Positions 1-10,424 of a DNA stretch of 39,445 nucleotides are shown one piece after another. Position 1 is the first letter of the stretch, and each line of letters begins with the position of its first letter. The DNA lies in contig NW_003546433.1 in NCBI RefSeq assembly GCF_000090795.2, positions 44,605-84,049 of the forward strand, written 5' to 3'. Below the pieces are notes generated by a model that saw only the letters and a program-made list of their open reading frames with translations, was not told the DNA's origin and did no database searches. Origin of the DNA: Amphimedon queenslandica (lineage: Eukaryota > Porifera > Demospongiae > Haplosclerida > Niphatidae). A program made the translations under genes and the position numbers.

Positions 1-386
1 TCTTTCGTTGATGATTGTTAGTTTATTGTAATAATATTATTATGTGCATGCATGTTCTCATTAACAAACAACAATTGTTTGCACATTGGAAAGTATTCAT
101 GTGTTATTTTTGTAGATTAGGAATGACGGCACTGTGCATGTTTATGTACGTAATCAGTATGTCCATCATAATGATTATTAGGTAAGATTTAATTTTTTTA
201 AATCATGCATTACGATAGTGTGAATTTTTTTCTAGAAATATTGAAAGAAACTAAAGGGAATAAGCATTTATGTCTTGTCAAACACTTGGCATTACTAACG
301 TATTTTCTTCCTGGCTTAACGCTGATGTATTTTTAATTCACAGTTTGATTATTTTTTAACATCTATTATTATAAAGAATTACACAG

Positions 387-979
387 TTAATAAAAGTTAT
401 AGTTTTTTGTTACGGCCCCTCTGGGCCTCGGCCTGCGGCCCCTGCCCCTGCCAGCTCTCCTTGGTAGATTGGCATACTATTACGGAATATAAAGACAACA
501 TTAAGTACATCATAGTAAAGACTTACAATCTGTCTATTCACAGCCCACAGCTGGGCTATTATCTGCTGCCTTTGCTGTTGAAGCAAAGGCAGTCCTGGGG
601 CAGGAGGGGCTCCTCCATGAGGGAGCACCGGTGCACCTCCAGGAGGGAGCACCGGTGCTCCTCCATGAGGGAGCACCGGTGCACCTCCATGAGGGAGCAC
701 CGGTGCACCTCCAGGAGGGAGCACCGGTGCACCTCCAGGAGGGAGCACCGGCGCACCTCCAGGAGGGAGCACCGGTGCACCTCCAGGAAGGAGCACCGGT
801 GCTCCGCCAGGATGGAGCACCGGTGCCACTCCAGGAGCGAGCACCGGTGGGCCTCCAGCTCTTCGGACCGGGATTGGGAGTGCTGGAGGTGGTGGTGGTG
901 GTGGTGGTGGTGGAGGCCTTCCATCTCCAGCTACTGGCGGTGGCGGATGAACTATGTGCTCATCACCAGCATCATCCAT
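387..979 (-). CDS. Pro-rich GAPVLPPG-repeat protein, two 3' exons
   Basis: I do not recognise this protein. Reading on the minus strand from an ATG at 979-977, it has an acidic start (MDDAGDEH), a run of prolines, about ten 8-residue repeats of the form GAPVLPPG, then a Gln-rich helix-like stretch (LQQQRQQIIAQLWAVNRQI). A consensus donor GTAAGT lies at 526-521 and an acceptor AATAG ends at 477, giving a 50-bp intron. Splicing (exon 1 ending at 527, exon 2 476-387) changes the C-terminus to an Arg/Gly-rich tail (RRAGRGRGRRPRPRG) that stops at 389-387. Reading through the intron is also open and gives GELAGAGAAGRGPEGP. A TTTGGTAG acceptor just upstream of the ATG means the gene could have further 5' exons. 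The RG-rich tail suggests nucleic-acid binding, but this is inference. The opposite strand is also open here and is probably a shadow, because the repeat is GC-rich. Confidence 0.5.
607..850. repeat. 24-bp GC-rich minisatellite
   Basis: About ten tandem copies of a 24-bp unit around GGAGCACCGGTGCACCTCCA. The unit is in frame with the minus-strand gene and gives its 8-residue repeats. Each unit contains the near-palindrome GCACCGGTGC, so the array can form hairpins on either strand. A (GGT)n run at about 886-913 adjoins it and encodes the polyproline stretch. Confidence 0.85.
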
Positions 980-1019
980 TATAAAGTATGCTACCAAATA
1001 AGAAGAAAATATATTGATA

Positions 1020-1530
1020 ACTAATTTAATTTGTAACTGAACTGACTTCAGTGCTTCTTTAAAAAAAGAAAGTTGTGGTAGTTATAACTAGTTAACTTGA
1101 GAGCAAAACGGCAACTGAAATTGAATCAGAATGTAGACTTAAATAGTTTCAGAACAGGAAATAGATCTTAGTATTAATGGTCAATAATGATGAATAATTA
1201 TTAGCTAGGCTATGAATATAATTAATGATTCGAATATTAAAAAAAATTAATAAAAAGTAATTGTATGAAAAATGTTTTTAAAATGCGATAGGTCTTCTTA
1301 TAGTTTTTATTTCAAAATTCTTTTCTTCCAGCAATGAACTGATAACTAAGGCAAAAATTGTAATTATTAATAAAAAGGATTATTAATTAATTAATGATGA
1401 TGAAAATTATGAGCTGGGCTATAATTAATGATTCAAAAATTCAAAATTTATAAAATAAATTTATTAATAATTTTATAATTATTAATTAAAAGGATTATTA
1501 ATTAATAAAATTTAATAAAAAGTATGGAAA
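1020..1530. other. AT-rich non-coding DNA
   Basis: No gene is seen. The stretch is almost entirely A/T with recurring TTAATTAAT and AATAAAAAG words. Two loosely similar segments (about 1160-1240 and 1385-1520) share GAGCT(A/G)GGCTAT and TTAATGATTC, suggesting an old tandem duplication. Confidence 0.5.
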
Positions 1531-2241
1531 CAAGTAAATAAAAAAGTTTCTATTAAATAAGAAAAAGTAGGGTTGTCAAAAAATGAAAGAAACAAGGGGG
1601 TTGAGTTCAACCATAATAATAATTAATAGTTCAATTAATAATTATAAACGTTAATTAATAAAAAATAATAATTCATAAAAATAGTACAAAGATTTCAAAC
1701 CCTACTTTGCAGAATTTTATGAAGGAGTATTGTTTCCTTTAAAATGACAAATTTTAATGAAAGATTGATAACCAAACTGCTTAGTTTCGGCCTACACAAC
1801 TGTGGTGAGTCCAATTACAACTCTGATACATTTATTTTTAGATATTGTACTGAATCACAAACATTAAAGAATGCAATAGCAAAATAATTATCTATAATTT
1901 AGATGTTTTAATTGTCATGACAATAATTTGTTCAAATAATACTAGCTGAAAAGTTTTATTTATGTTTAACAATAATTAATTTACATCATAGAAATGTAGT
2001 AGAGCAATCAATAGGTACAAAGGCATAATTATTATTAAAATTCTATTTCTGCCTATTATTTTCTGCAAAATAGGGTGTGAAATCTTTGTACTTTTTTTAT
2101 GATTTATTTTTTATTAATTAACGTTTATAATTATTAATTGAACTATTAATTATTATTATGGTTGAACTCAACCCCCTTGTTTCTTTTATTTTTTGACAAC
2201 CCTACTTTTTCTTATTTAATAGAAATTTTTTTATTTACTTG
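1531..2241. repeat. Long inverted repeat (foldback/MITE-like), arms of about 180 bp
   Basis: The left arm (about 1531-1715) and right arm (about 2061-2241) are near-perfect reverse complements. Landmarks paired in both arms are CAAGTAAATAAAAAA at the outer edge, AGGGTTGTCAAAAAATGAAA, GGGGGTTGAGTTCAACC, AACGTTAATTAATAAAAAAT and GTACAAAGATTTCA at the inner edge. The loop is about 345 bp and has no long open frame. The structure resembles a foldback element or two opposed copies of one repeat. No clear target duplication was identified. Confidence 0.8.
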
Positions 2242-2340
2242 TATAGGGTATTATAATGTTACTATTTATAAAATGTGTTACTAAAAATAAAAGGCAATAG
2301 CAATGATTTACTTAGTACTGTATAAAGTTTTTGAGGAATT

Positions 2341-2505
2341 TAAATTTGGCAAATCAATAAAATTTAGTGATTGGCAAATTTTAATTTGGCAAATAAGTGG
2401 CCAAGTGCAATTGAGTTAGCATACAATGGCTGAAAATGGCGGATTTTTATTTTGATGAACAGCTATCAAAATGCCAAAATCGCCAAATTTAACTTTCCTT
2501 CTCTA
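2341..2505 (+). repeat. Interspersed repeat family C, copy 1
   Basis: Rich in the words TTTGGCAAAT and AATCGCCAAAT. It matches the reverse complement of 33318-33490, including ATGGCTGAAAATGGCGG and AGCTATCAAAATGCCAAA. It is non-coding and probably a MITE. Confidence 0.6.
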
Positions 2506-2741
2506 CAGTACATTCTGTAAATAACAAATAATGCTTAAGGTTACATGTATAATTTCTATGCTGTGTGCTACTATAAATAGACTTTTCCTTATAGGGGTTA
2601 TTCCTTGCCGTTATTATTAATAGTTACAATGTACTTGTGTGTAGTGAGGAAGACTCGACAGTGTGAGCCAGCGTTTGTCCTCAAGTTCAGATTATAAACT
2701 AAAATTCTCTGAAATAAAAATAAATAAAACACATCTATATT

Positions 2742-3110
2742 CAACGAGCATAACAGTGTAAAAATATTCCTATAATTCATGTCACAACCTTGCATGTACA
2801 GCTGGGTTCTTATTAGGATATATTAAGGTTCTCTCTACCTTCTACTGCTTTTAGAAAAGTCTTTTAACAGTATCTATATGTTCTTTCACTAATAGAAAGC
2901 TCATAACTTTGTTCCATGTGCAAACCGCCATTAATTTTTTTTGCCGTGACCACACGCACTTACGTAGCGTGGGAAGGTGGTTGATTAGGCTTGTTATTTT
3001 CTAATACGTGTATTGGAGAAATGTAAGTGTTGACATACAATCAAATATTATATTGAACGTGGGTGAAATCAATTATAGGACGACCTGGGGCTGCACCCCC
3101 TTGTCATAAA
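2742..3110 (+). repeat. Interspersed repeat family A, copy 1
   Basis: About 370 bp, shared with 14050-14440 in the same orientation and with 8178-8400 in reverse. Diagnostic blocks are GGTTCTCTCTACCTTCTA, an AGAAAGCTC block, the CCGCCATT/GCCGTGACCACAC block and GAAATCAATTATAGG. No coding potential is evident. Short open frames in it are chance. Confidence 0.75.
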
Positions 3111-3470
3111 AATTAATTTTGAGCTCACCTGCATATGTACACTTATGTGTAAATGTACATGTACATATTTCTTCATCCTACACATTATTTTCCTTCAGCA
3201 GAAAATAAAAAATAAATACATGTAAGTATGTTACATGTACAATAAACAATTAATTTTGATATCCTACTTGTACACGTAAATATTCTATACATCAGTGACT
3301 CCCGGTTTTGGATCTTGTACCTTTGTACTACCTACAATCCATGTATATCATTAATTAATTAATTTATTATATTTCAATCACACCCACAATAAGACCAAAC
3401 CTACTTGTATGCAAGCCTCAAGAAAAGCTTTAAAAAACTCCACACTAACACCTTTCTAATTATGATTTCT
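3110..3470. other. Non-coding spacer
   Basis: No gene is seen. The stretch is rich in TACATGTA-type palindromic words and ends at a family B MITE. Confidence 0.4.
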
Positions 3471-3703
3471 GACCATAATTGACAAAAGGTACCTTATGGC
3501 GGATAGGAAAATTGGTCATTATAGCCTAAAAAATCCAACTTCCTGAGCTCCATTTATCATAAAATTAATCCAGAGGATGCAAAAAGTTACTATGTAGCTA
3601 TAGAAACAATTGTTGACTAACAGAGCACTCACAGGTTGATATTTTTCATTTTAAAGAGGAATTTTAAAAACTGCCATAAGGCACCTTTTGTCAATTATGG
3701 TCA
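3471..3703. mobile_element. MITE family B, copy 1
   Basis: A 233-bp non-coding element with terminal inverted repeats. The left end starts GACCATAATTGACAAAAGGT and the right end is its inverse (ACCTTTTGTCAATTATGGTC), extending about 30 bp with CCTTATGGC. The core contains AGGATGCAAAAAGTTACTATG and CAGAGCACTCACAGGT. It is the most diverged copy at its outermost bases: the ATATGT lead of the other copies is missing. Confidence 0.85.
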
Positions 3704-3991
3704 AATTTTAAAATAATAGTTTTCAGTTTAATTTGTTGCTACTTGATGAATGACTGACAGTAGAACTGAGAATAAGTTAAGCCTGATTCACACTGCTGCA
3801 GTTAACTTTCAGTAGCGCCATCGTAATCCATTCACACTAGGTAGTTAACATTCCTATTTGCTGTAACATAACAGAACGTTTGAGTAGAACTCCATTCCAT
3901 TTAAAAACGACTAAGGTAAACATCTAGCCAATCAAAATCATTCAGTCACGTGTAGCTATATCATTATTCATTAATATACAAGTACAAAAAA

Positions 3992-5108
3992 ATGGCCGAG
4001 TTTGACGAATCTCTTATTTTGTGTGTAAAGGACTATCCTTGTTTATACAATTCCAAAAGTGCAGATTTCAGGATTACATGGAAGAAAGAGAATGCATGGG
4101 AAGAAGTGTCCAAGAAACTGGGTTGTCCAGTTTTGTATTATTACAACTATGAATGATCAGTGAAGGGTTACTAGCTAATCATGCAAACCTAATTTTTAGC
4201 CTCGGTTTTAGCACACTAAAGATAAACTCCCTCCCTTGTCTATTTCTGTGTCTCTGTCCATACATTTTAGTGTTATAATAGGTTTCTTTAATGTTGGTTG
4301 CTTTAGTTTATTTGGTTGCATTATTATTATAATACTATAATAATCATTATACTATTATGGTACAGGATATCATTGTCATTATTATTTTATTAGTTGAAGT
4401 TGCTTCAAAGAGATGGAAAGTGTTACGTGAGCGTTATACAAAAGAGCACAAAAAGGCTAAGAAACCAACAGGAACTGGAACTGATGAGGTGGAGGTGTGG
4501 GAGTTTTACCATCTGATGCACTTCTTACAGGATTTTGTCAAACACAGGAGGTATATATAGAGTATTTTTATCCCACTTAATAAGCTTTTTAGTACTGTGA
4601 CAAATATGCCAACTTTTAGCACTCATACTGATGAGTTAAGATTTTCCCCAGGGGCGGAAAGTACTCAGTCAAATGATGAAGCTACATCTAGCAGTGCAGC
4701 TGCATTATCTGATAATGACAAAGTAAGTGTAACAGAAAAGCCTAAGTAAGGTGCATGTGTAGTTATTTTTACAAATTTACTTTACATGTAAATGTAGGAT
4801 AACAATAAAGACAAGGCAAAAATGAGACAAATTGAATCAGACCCAATAGAGATGGAAATACTGTCACAGTTAAAGAAAACATCAGATGCCATGATTTCTA
4901 CTAATGATGAAGATTTCGCTTTTGCTAAAACAGTTGCATTGACTCTAGACGACTTAATGGACGACAAAAGGCTTTTGCAAAAATGAAAATACAAAAATTA
5001 ATGTATGATATAGAGTTTCAGCAATTACCACAACAGCCAAATGTGGAAGTGTATGCATCTCCACCACCTGCACGAGGTTACAATAATGACCAATATTATT
5101 ATCTATAA
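3992..5108 (+). pseudogene. Harbinger accessory MADF/BESS-domain DNA-binding protein, damaged
   Basis: This is the second protein of the Harbinger element; such proteins usually assist DNA binding and nuclear import of the transposase. Exon 1 (3992-4130) starts MAEFDESLILCVKDYPCLYN and runs to KKLGCP. Exon 2 (4394-4550) continues the MADF domain with SKRWKVLRERYTKEHKK and WEFYHLMHFLQDFV. Exon 3 (4652-4722) encodes an acidic Ser/Ala-rich linker ending at a GTAAGT donor. Exon 4 (4798-5108) holds a BESS motif. Damage: the expected donor after 4130 reads TTTTGT instead of GT; the phase between exons 2 and 3 is off by one; and a missing base near 4970 breaks BESS between the DDKR and AKMKIQKLMYDIEF segments, after which the intended frame runs to TAA at 5106-5108. 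Exon boundaries are my reading of splice signals. Confidence 0.75.
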
Positions 5109-5356
5109 ATGACATAAAACAAAATACAGTAATGGTATAATGCTGTTAGTTATTAGCTTGTACATAATTTTTACGATAACAATGAAATTAGTCAATTATT
5201 ATACTATTATTAAGTAGAATGGATGTGGTCCTTTTGCCAAGGTACAGCACCAATGGAATTAACATAAGCAGTCATGTATTCTTGAACTTCCTTAGCTGAT
5301 TTTGAGTATGTATTACTACCCAATGAGCCATTAATGGGATGGAGTTGATTTCCATT

Positions 5357-6481
5357 TCATCTCCAATCTCCAAGAATTTTATTTCCCTCACTATCCTCTT
5401 GATCAACAAATCCAGGGGGACAATAGAGTCTGGCAGAAACAGGGCAATGCATCTCTAAAATTTTCAAATAATTGTGTAAAACACAGGCTGCCTGAGTTAT
5501 CCTTGTTACTTTTTCTACCTTTGCTATTATAGGTCTACGAAAAATCCTAAACTTTGTGGCCAAGATACCAAATGCATTCTCAATCACACAGCGTGCCCTC
5601 GAAAGCCAATATTTAAAAATTCGTTTATTCTCTGGTAAATATGATCCAGGATAAGGTGTCAAAATGTATGTCTTCAAAGGGAATGCACAATCAGCAACGA
5701 AAAAGTATGGCATGTGTACACAGATCTGAGAAAGCACAGGCTCAGGAATAGACAATGTATTGCTCTCCATTGCTTGACCAAGTAATGAATTGCTAAAAAC
5801 TCTACCATCACTTTGCCTTCCATAGTTCCCTATATCAAGTAATGTAAAGCAATAGTTATAGTCGCAAACCGCTAGTAAAACAATGCTATGTGTCCCTTTG
5901 TAATTGTAATATTGTGATCCACTATTGGCAGGAGCCTGCATTACTACATGTTTACCGTCGATGGCTCCAATACAATGTGGCAAGATCCAAGCCTGACAAG
6001 ATCCATCAATAATTCTCTTCCATTCCTCATTGCTGCCAGGTGGCTTTAAATATTCCCCAGAGAGAACATCCCACAAAGCTTAGCAAGTGTCATCAATAAT
6101 AAGACTGACAGTGGCATGCCCTAAGCGGTAGCTAAAAGAGATTGTCCGCTTTGAATTGCCAGTTACATGGTAACGTATGGTTACTGCTAATCTTTCCCCT
6201 GGAGATATGGGATCCCTCAGTTGAGTTGTTGTTCGAGCAATTGATGGCCCAACTCTACATAGTAAGCCATCAAAAGTCATAGGGGTCATATGAAAATACC
6301 TATAGAAACTCTCATTGTCAACCAAGCTCATTTCTTGAATAAGAGAATGATACTCTCCCAGGGTGGTTCTATGCTTGAAAATATCACGTATCCAAGTCCT
6401 TCTTATTCTCTTCATTCTACGACGATACAACAGTATGAGTAACAGTATCCTTCTTCCATAAATATCCGCCATTTTATTCAA
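5357..6481 (-). pseudogene. PIF/Harbinger DDE transposase (HARBI1-like), one nonsense codon
   Basis: It catalyses cut-and-paste transposition of its own element. The frame is continuous for 374 codons, close to the usual HARBI1-like length of about 350, except for one in-frame TAA at 6082-6080 (codon 134). The N-terminal part has a basic start (YRRRMKRIRRTWIRD) and FYRYFHMTPMTFDGLL. The DDE_Tnp_4 core follows with first Asp in AIDGKHV (about residue 175), second Asp in GNYGRQSDGRVF (about 225) and Glu in CVIENAFG (about 301), plus the family block ADCAFPL. The stop lies between DDTC and LWDVL, where a CAA-to-TAA change is the simplest explanation. Start is ATG 6481. The catalytic residues are all present. 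Confidence 0.92.
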
Positions 6482-6604
6482 GTTACTAGTTATTAGTAGT
6501 TAAGAAACAATAATTTTTTGCCAATGTAAATTGATTTAGGTAACGTTACGTGACTTGAAGATATGATACGTATGTTAACTATTTACAGTGTAAATCAGGC
6601 TTTA

Positions 6605-6950
6605 CTGATTGATTGAGGATGCTTAGTACCATTCTCTTGTCATTTCCTGTGAGTACTCACTATGACCTTAACAAAGAGAGGATGGAAATATGTGTACATG
6701 TATTTTATGCTTGGGTTTAATTTTTTGTTGGTTTTGTTATTGTTTATAATAATAATAATAATATAATAATAGTAATGATAATAATAATAATGTACGTGTA
6801 CATGTAGTAGGTACTGTACAAGTAAAAGTTTATGAATGAAATAGTCTTCTTCTTGGAAGCAATTTTATGACTAATGAAAGAGTGACAGAGGGGGAGAGAA
6901 GATTGAGTGACAGAGAGAGCGAGATTGAAGAATTAAAAATATCAAATTCA
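6605..6950. other. Non-coding spacer with (TAA)n microsatellite
   Basis: No gene is seen. A TAA/TAG-type microsatellite runs at about 6748-6792, followed by a GA-rich stretch (6890-6925). Confidence 0.5.
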
Positions 6951-6954
6951 GTAA

Positions 6955-7196
6955 TATGTGACCATAATTGACAAAAGGTACCTTATGGTGGGTAGTAAAA
7001 TTTGTTATTGTAATAATAAAAATCCAACTTACTGAGCTCTATTTGTAATGAAATTGCTCCAGAGAATGCAAAAAGTTACTATGTAACTTCTAGAGGCAGT
7101 ACTTGTCTAACAGAGCACTCACAGGTAAAATTTTTAATTATAATGATGAATTTAAAAATCTGCCATAAGGTTCCTATTGTCAATTTTGGTCACATA
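6955..7196. mobile_element. MITE family B, copy 2
   Basis: About 242 bp, starting TATGTGACCATAATTGACAA and ending in its inverse (TTGTCAATTTTGGTCACATA). It shares the core GCAAAAAGTTACTATGTA and AACAGAGCACTCACAGGT with the other copies. The TA at each edge suits a Tc1/mariner-type TA target, but no encoded transposase identifies the family. Confidence 0.85.
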
Positions 7197-7309
7197 TTAA
7201 TTTGAGCTTGATTTCAGCTTACAAAGTTAAAGCATTTCAAGGATGTCTCCCTTAATCATCCTACACAAAGCAATAAATATATACACGTACATCATTATAA
7301 ACAGGTTAA

Positions 7310-8890
7310 ACCAGTATTGATAACCAGTAACACTATCTGAAACACTTGTCTGGAAATGAGGTCTTTGTAGAAGGACTTGTGTTGCAATGCTTTTTCTCTT
7401 CTGGACATAATAGTGAGACAAACATGAGCCTTTGCTTTGAAAAAAACATGTAAATGTATTGATATTTATAATTAATACAATAATAGTTTCATTAAATGTA
7501 GTTCAGTTAGTTCATTAATTCATTTCTGACTGAAGCGTCTGTACAATGTTTCAGTTTAATCTCTTAAGATCATAACATCAAATTTCGAATCCCTTTAAAA
7601 AGTACAGTCATTTTCAATAGATGTACATGTATATCTTCATTTCTTGTCGTACCTTCAGTACATTTCCACTGGCATTATAATAGCACCCACAGAGGTACAT
7701 ACAGTTTGCTTGTTGGCTATCATGACATCCAGCAAACTAAAAATAGTCTCAATGTAACTTCCTAACAATAAGAACAAGCAAATATAATAACACATTAATT
7801 GGTAACAAGAATTTGCAAGTACACCATAATGCGGGTAATTTTTGGTGGTTGAAAATTTCAACTGAAACCAGAAATGATAATACAATAAAAATTTGTATGT
7901 TTTATATTGGTGTTTTCATTAACATGTTTAGGAGTGATAGCATTAGAAAGAGGTTCACTGGTCCTGTAGGGTCTGGAAGGGATTCTTTAGAAGGTGATCA
8001 CCGTTTTCAAGGCCATCCATGCTTGTTATCTTGTTATTAATAGTTTATTATGGTCAAGCCTATCTTCAGAATTAAGTTTCATCAGAATTAATAGCAACGA
8101 AAAAGAAGAAAATAAGCACCAGTCAAAAATTACCCGCTATACAGTATTTGTTTTCACCCACATGATGTATATTTGTACATGTATGTCAACAGTTGCATTT
8201 CTTCTATACATGTTCTATTGGAGAAATAACAAGCTTTAGCTACCACCCGCCTATGTTCCGTTGCGTAGTGGGTGTGGCCACGGCAAACAAAATGGCTGAT
8301 TAAATATGGGACAAAGTTAAGAACTTTGTAACAGCACGACAACATAGAGATTCCATCTAAAGACTTCTCTAGAAGCATTAGAAGGTAGATTCATGAGCAC
8401 ATTCAATGTGGTGAAAACAACTATAGAAATATTTTGACACTGTGACACTTGTTTTGATACATTGTATATACTGTACATACAACTAAACACCATCTTTGAT
8501 GTAATACATGTATTACATGTACATATACATATGTAATGCATGTGTATGTTAATGATCAAATTTATCTCTCTCAATTGGTTTGTTCTCAAACTGAGGTAGA
8601 GCAAGACACTTTAAGTCTTTGAAGTAACAGGTCTTGCCGTCTAGAGAAAGGAGAGTATGAAGGAGAAAAAAGAAGAAAAAAATTAATGAGAGTTACCACT
8701 AGTGATTGTGTGCATTAATTACTTACAGGACCAAGGAATGAATGGACGTATCTTGTCTTCAATCATAGTTTGATGTCGAAGACTATACGAAAGAAATGAA
8801 TAATAGAATGATAATGATAACGTTCTTACACAGACTGAGTACCAACAATATTGGGCCAACAAAAGAGAGAGAGAGAGACAGACATAATGA
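7310..8890 (-). pseudogene. Duplicated multi-exon gene fragment, copy 1
   Basis: Four blocks here are collinear with blocks at 16.2-17.3 kb: a 7310-7432, b 7653-7760, c 8560-8612, d 8712-8790. All read on the minus strand. Block d is a clean 56-nt exon (8782-8727) with acceptor GTATAG and donor GTAAGT; only one frame is open in both copies and gives HQT(M/I)..KI.PFI.W. Block b ends at a GAAG/GTAC donor and encodes a Cys-containing peptide (LCGCYYNASG). Block a carries a roughly 30-bp insertion relative to copy 2 and its frame is ambiguous. Between b and c lies extra DNA including a family A repeat (8178-8400). I do not recognise the protein, and intact coding over the whole length is not supported. 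Confidence 0.45.
8178..8400 (-). repeat. Interspersed repeat family A, copy 2 (inverted)
   Basis: The reverse complement aligns with 2742-3110 and 14050-14440: ACCTTCTAATGCTTCTAGAG, AGTCTTTAGA, GCCATTTTGTTTGCCGTG, CCACACCCAC and GGCGGGTGGT. It lacks the outer parts of the longer copies. It sits inside an apparent intron of the duplicated gene fragment. Confidence 0.75.
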
Positions 8891-9169
8891 GACATATATG
8901 GTCAGTTATAGAAAGAAAAAGTTGAATCAAAATAGTGAAAACCAAATTTTGTTGGTTAGTAAGGTTTTGAACATTCAGAGCAAGTTTTAAGGGCATATTA
9001 CATCTAGGTATCCCAAAAAACACTGAAGTTATTGGTTTTGGGTAGTGTACACTGGTATTGAGGGTATGGCTTTTGAGGTTTTGAAGGATGGTGAGTACTG
9101 TTGGACAGGGGCAGATCTTGGATAGATATTTTTGGAAATTATAGAAAAAAACTTTCAGCACAAATGGTG

Positions 9170-10373
9170 CTGAGTTTTTGGAGAGCTAAGGAAATTCATA
9201 TGAAAGAGTCTAAATCAACTCTTTCAGCTATAATAAGTTGCGCTGCTGGCACTACAATTCCTATTGTTGTTGATGATGTTTCTAATTCGCATGCTATGGG
9301 AGATTGCAGTACAATTCACTGGTGGTGCAACATACATGACTGTTAGTGCAGGTGCTACTACGCCAAGAACTAGTATCATAGCTACATCAAACCAATAATT
9401 TGCTGACACTGACAGGTGTTGTTGTTTATCATGTTAGTGCATGCAACCATGGGAAGAAATATAGTGTTAACTTGGGAAAAATTAGTGCTTATATGGGACG
9501 TGAAACTGTATACCATATTTTAAATAGGAATGCAGTGAGGCTCATACATGTACCATTTTGGGATATAGCTGTAGATGAAAGTCATAACAGAAATGCCGTT
9601 GAAGAGGCACTACAGATTGCATGCAGGAAAGCATCTGCTAGTGTTACATTACTTATTTCTATGGAAGCTTTACTTGAGAAGAATCACTTTTTAGAGAAGT
9701 TTCGTGAATACGTGATGTTTATAAAAGAGCAACTCCAGAAATTATTCTACCGTGTACATCGTATTTATGCTCTTCTACTGACTATAACTGATGAAGTAAG
9801 AATGATTTTATTTACTTGTCTAACAAGATTATAATAATTGGAGATACGTAATGAGCTACCATTTGAGATCGTAACTGTAGATGAAGTCAAGTCTTTTCAT
9901 GAATAAATGGGCCCCAACTGTGAAAGATATCTTTTAAGCAAAGGCGTGTCAAATAAATGAAATATTGGAAGACATTTTAACAGGTAGCTGATACAAAGAT
10001 TTGGGAGGTTTGCAAACTAAGAATTTTTATAGATGTATGCAAATTTTTATATAGATACTTCAATTTTTACATCCTGCTGTAGCAAATAAAATTTTGAGGT
10101 GCTAAGTGTATGTATTTGTGTCTACCAAAAATGAGAGAATTTGTAACAGTAAACGAATCAAAGCTGAAGAAGGCCACTGCAGTTGGTGGGAAGACAGGAA
10201 CTTCGATTCCTTTCTTAAACGACACAGCAATACCGTGTAGTGTAACTACAATAAATGACAAACAACGTAAATGTTGCCAAATACCTCATGCTTCCATTAG
10301 TCATGGAATATTGAAGAAATTTGTTAACCTGGGTAAATTGCAAAGAAATAGATTGTTCACTTATAAATGATTA
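9170..10373 (+). pseudogene. Decayed P-loop NTPase-like gene (Walker B and sensor-1 motifs)
   Basis: Exon-like pieces on the plus strand fit one protein. Piece 1 (9170-9415) contains STLSAIISCAAGTTIPIVVDD; the hydrophobic run ending DD is a Walker B-like motif. A missing base near 9302 shifts frame into IAVQFTGGATYMTVSAGATT and then SIIATSN, a sensor-1-like Asn, followed by a nonsense TAA at 9394-9396. An intron is plausible from 9416 (GTGTTG) to 9537 (AAATAG), joining FADTD to RNAVRLIHVPF, the usual block after sensor 1 in such ATPases. Piece 2 (9538-9795) ends at donor GTAAGA. Beyond it, weak fragments (DTKIWEVCKLRIFIDVCKF near 9991) and an 86-codon frame (10110-10370) probably form the C-terminus. 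No convincing Walker A was found; it should lie upstream, where the frame is lost. The family assignment is remembered, not searched. Confidence 0.4.
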
Positions 10374-10424
10374 GCAAAAATAAAAAGATTGATTAAACAC
10401 AAGTGTAGAAAAATGTGAAAATTA

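Larger units (their letters stand above)
3780..6601. mobile_element. PIF/Harbinger DNA transposon, complete ends
   Basis: A 2822-bp element. The left terminal repeat is AGCCTGATTCACACTG (3780-3795) and the right one, read inward on the minus strand, is AGCCTGATTTACACTG (6601-6586): 15 of 16 bases match, with looser similarity (AGTTAAC) beyond. It is flanked by TTA at 3777-3779 and TTA at 6602-6604, the 3-bp target duplication typical of PIF/Harbinger. It carries two convergent genes, a MADF/BESS protein on plus and a DDE transposase on minus, which is the usual two-gene layout of this superfamily. Both genes carry only a few disabling changes, so it was probably active fairly recently. Confidence 0.92.

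Noticed and set aside
407..1024. Plus-strand 205-codon frame (MREHRCTS repeats)
   Set aside because: It is the mirror of the GC-rich minisatellite. The minus strand has the splice signals, the polyproline/GAPVLPPG pattern and an RG tail, so the plus frame is treated as a shadow.
9400..9537. Start of the 144-codon frame at 9400
   Set aside because: The first 40 or so codons are better explained as a 122-bp intron, because splicing joins two motif-bearing pieces; the frame merely stays open by chance.
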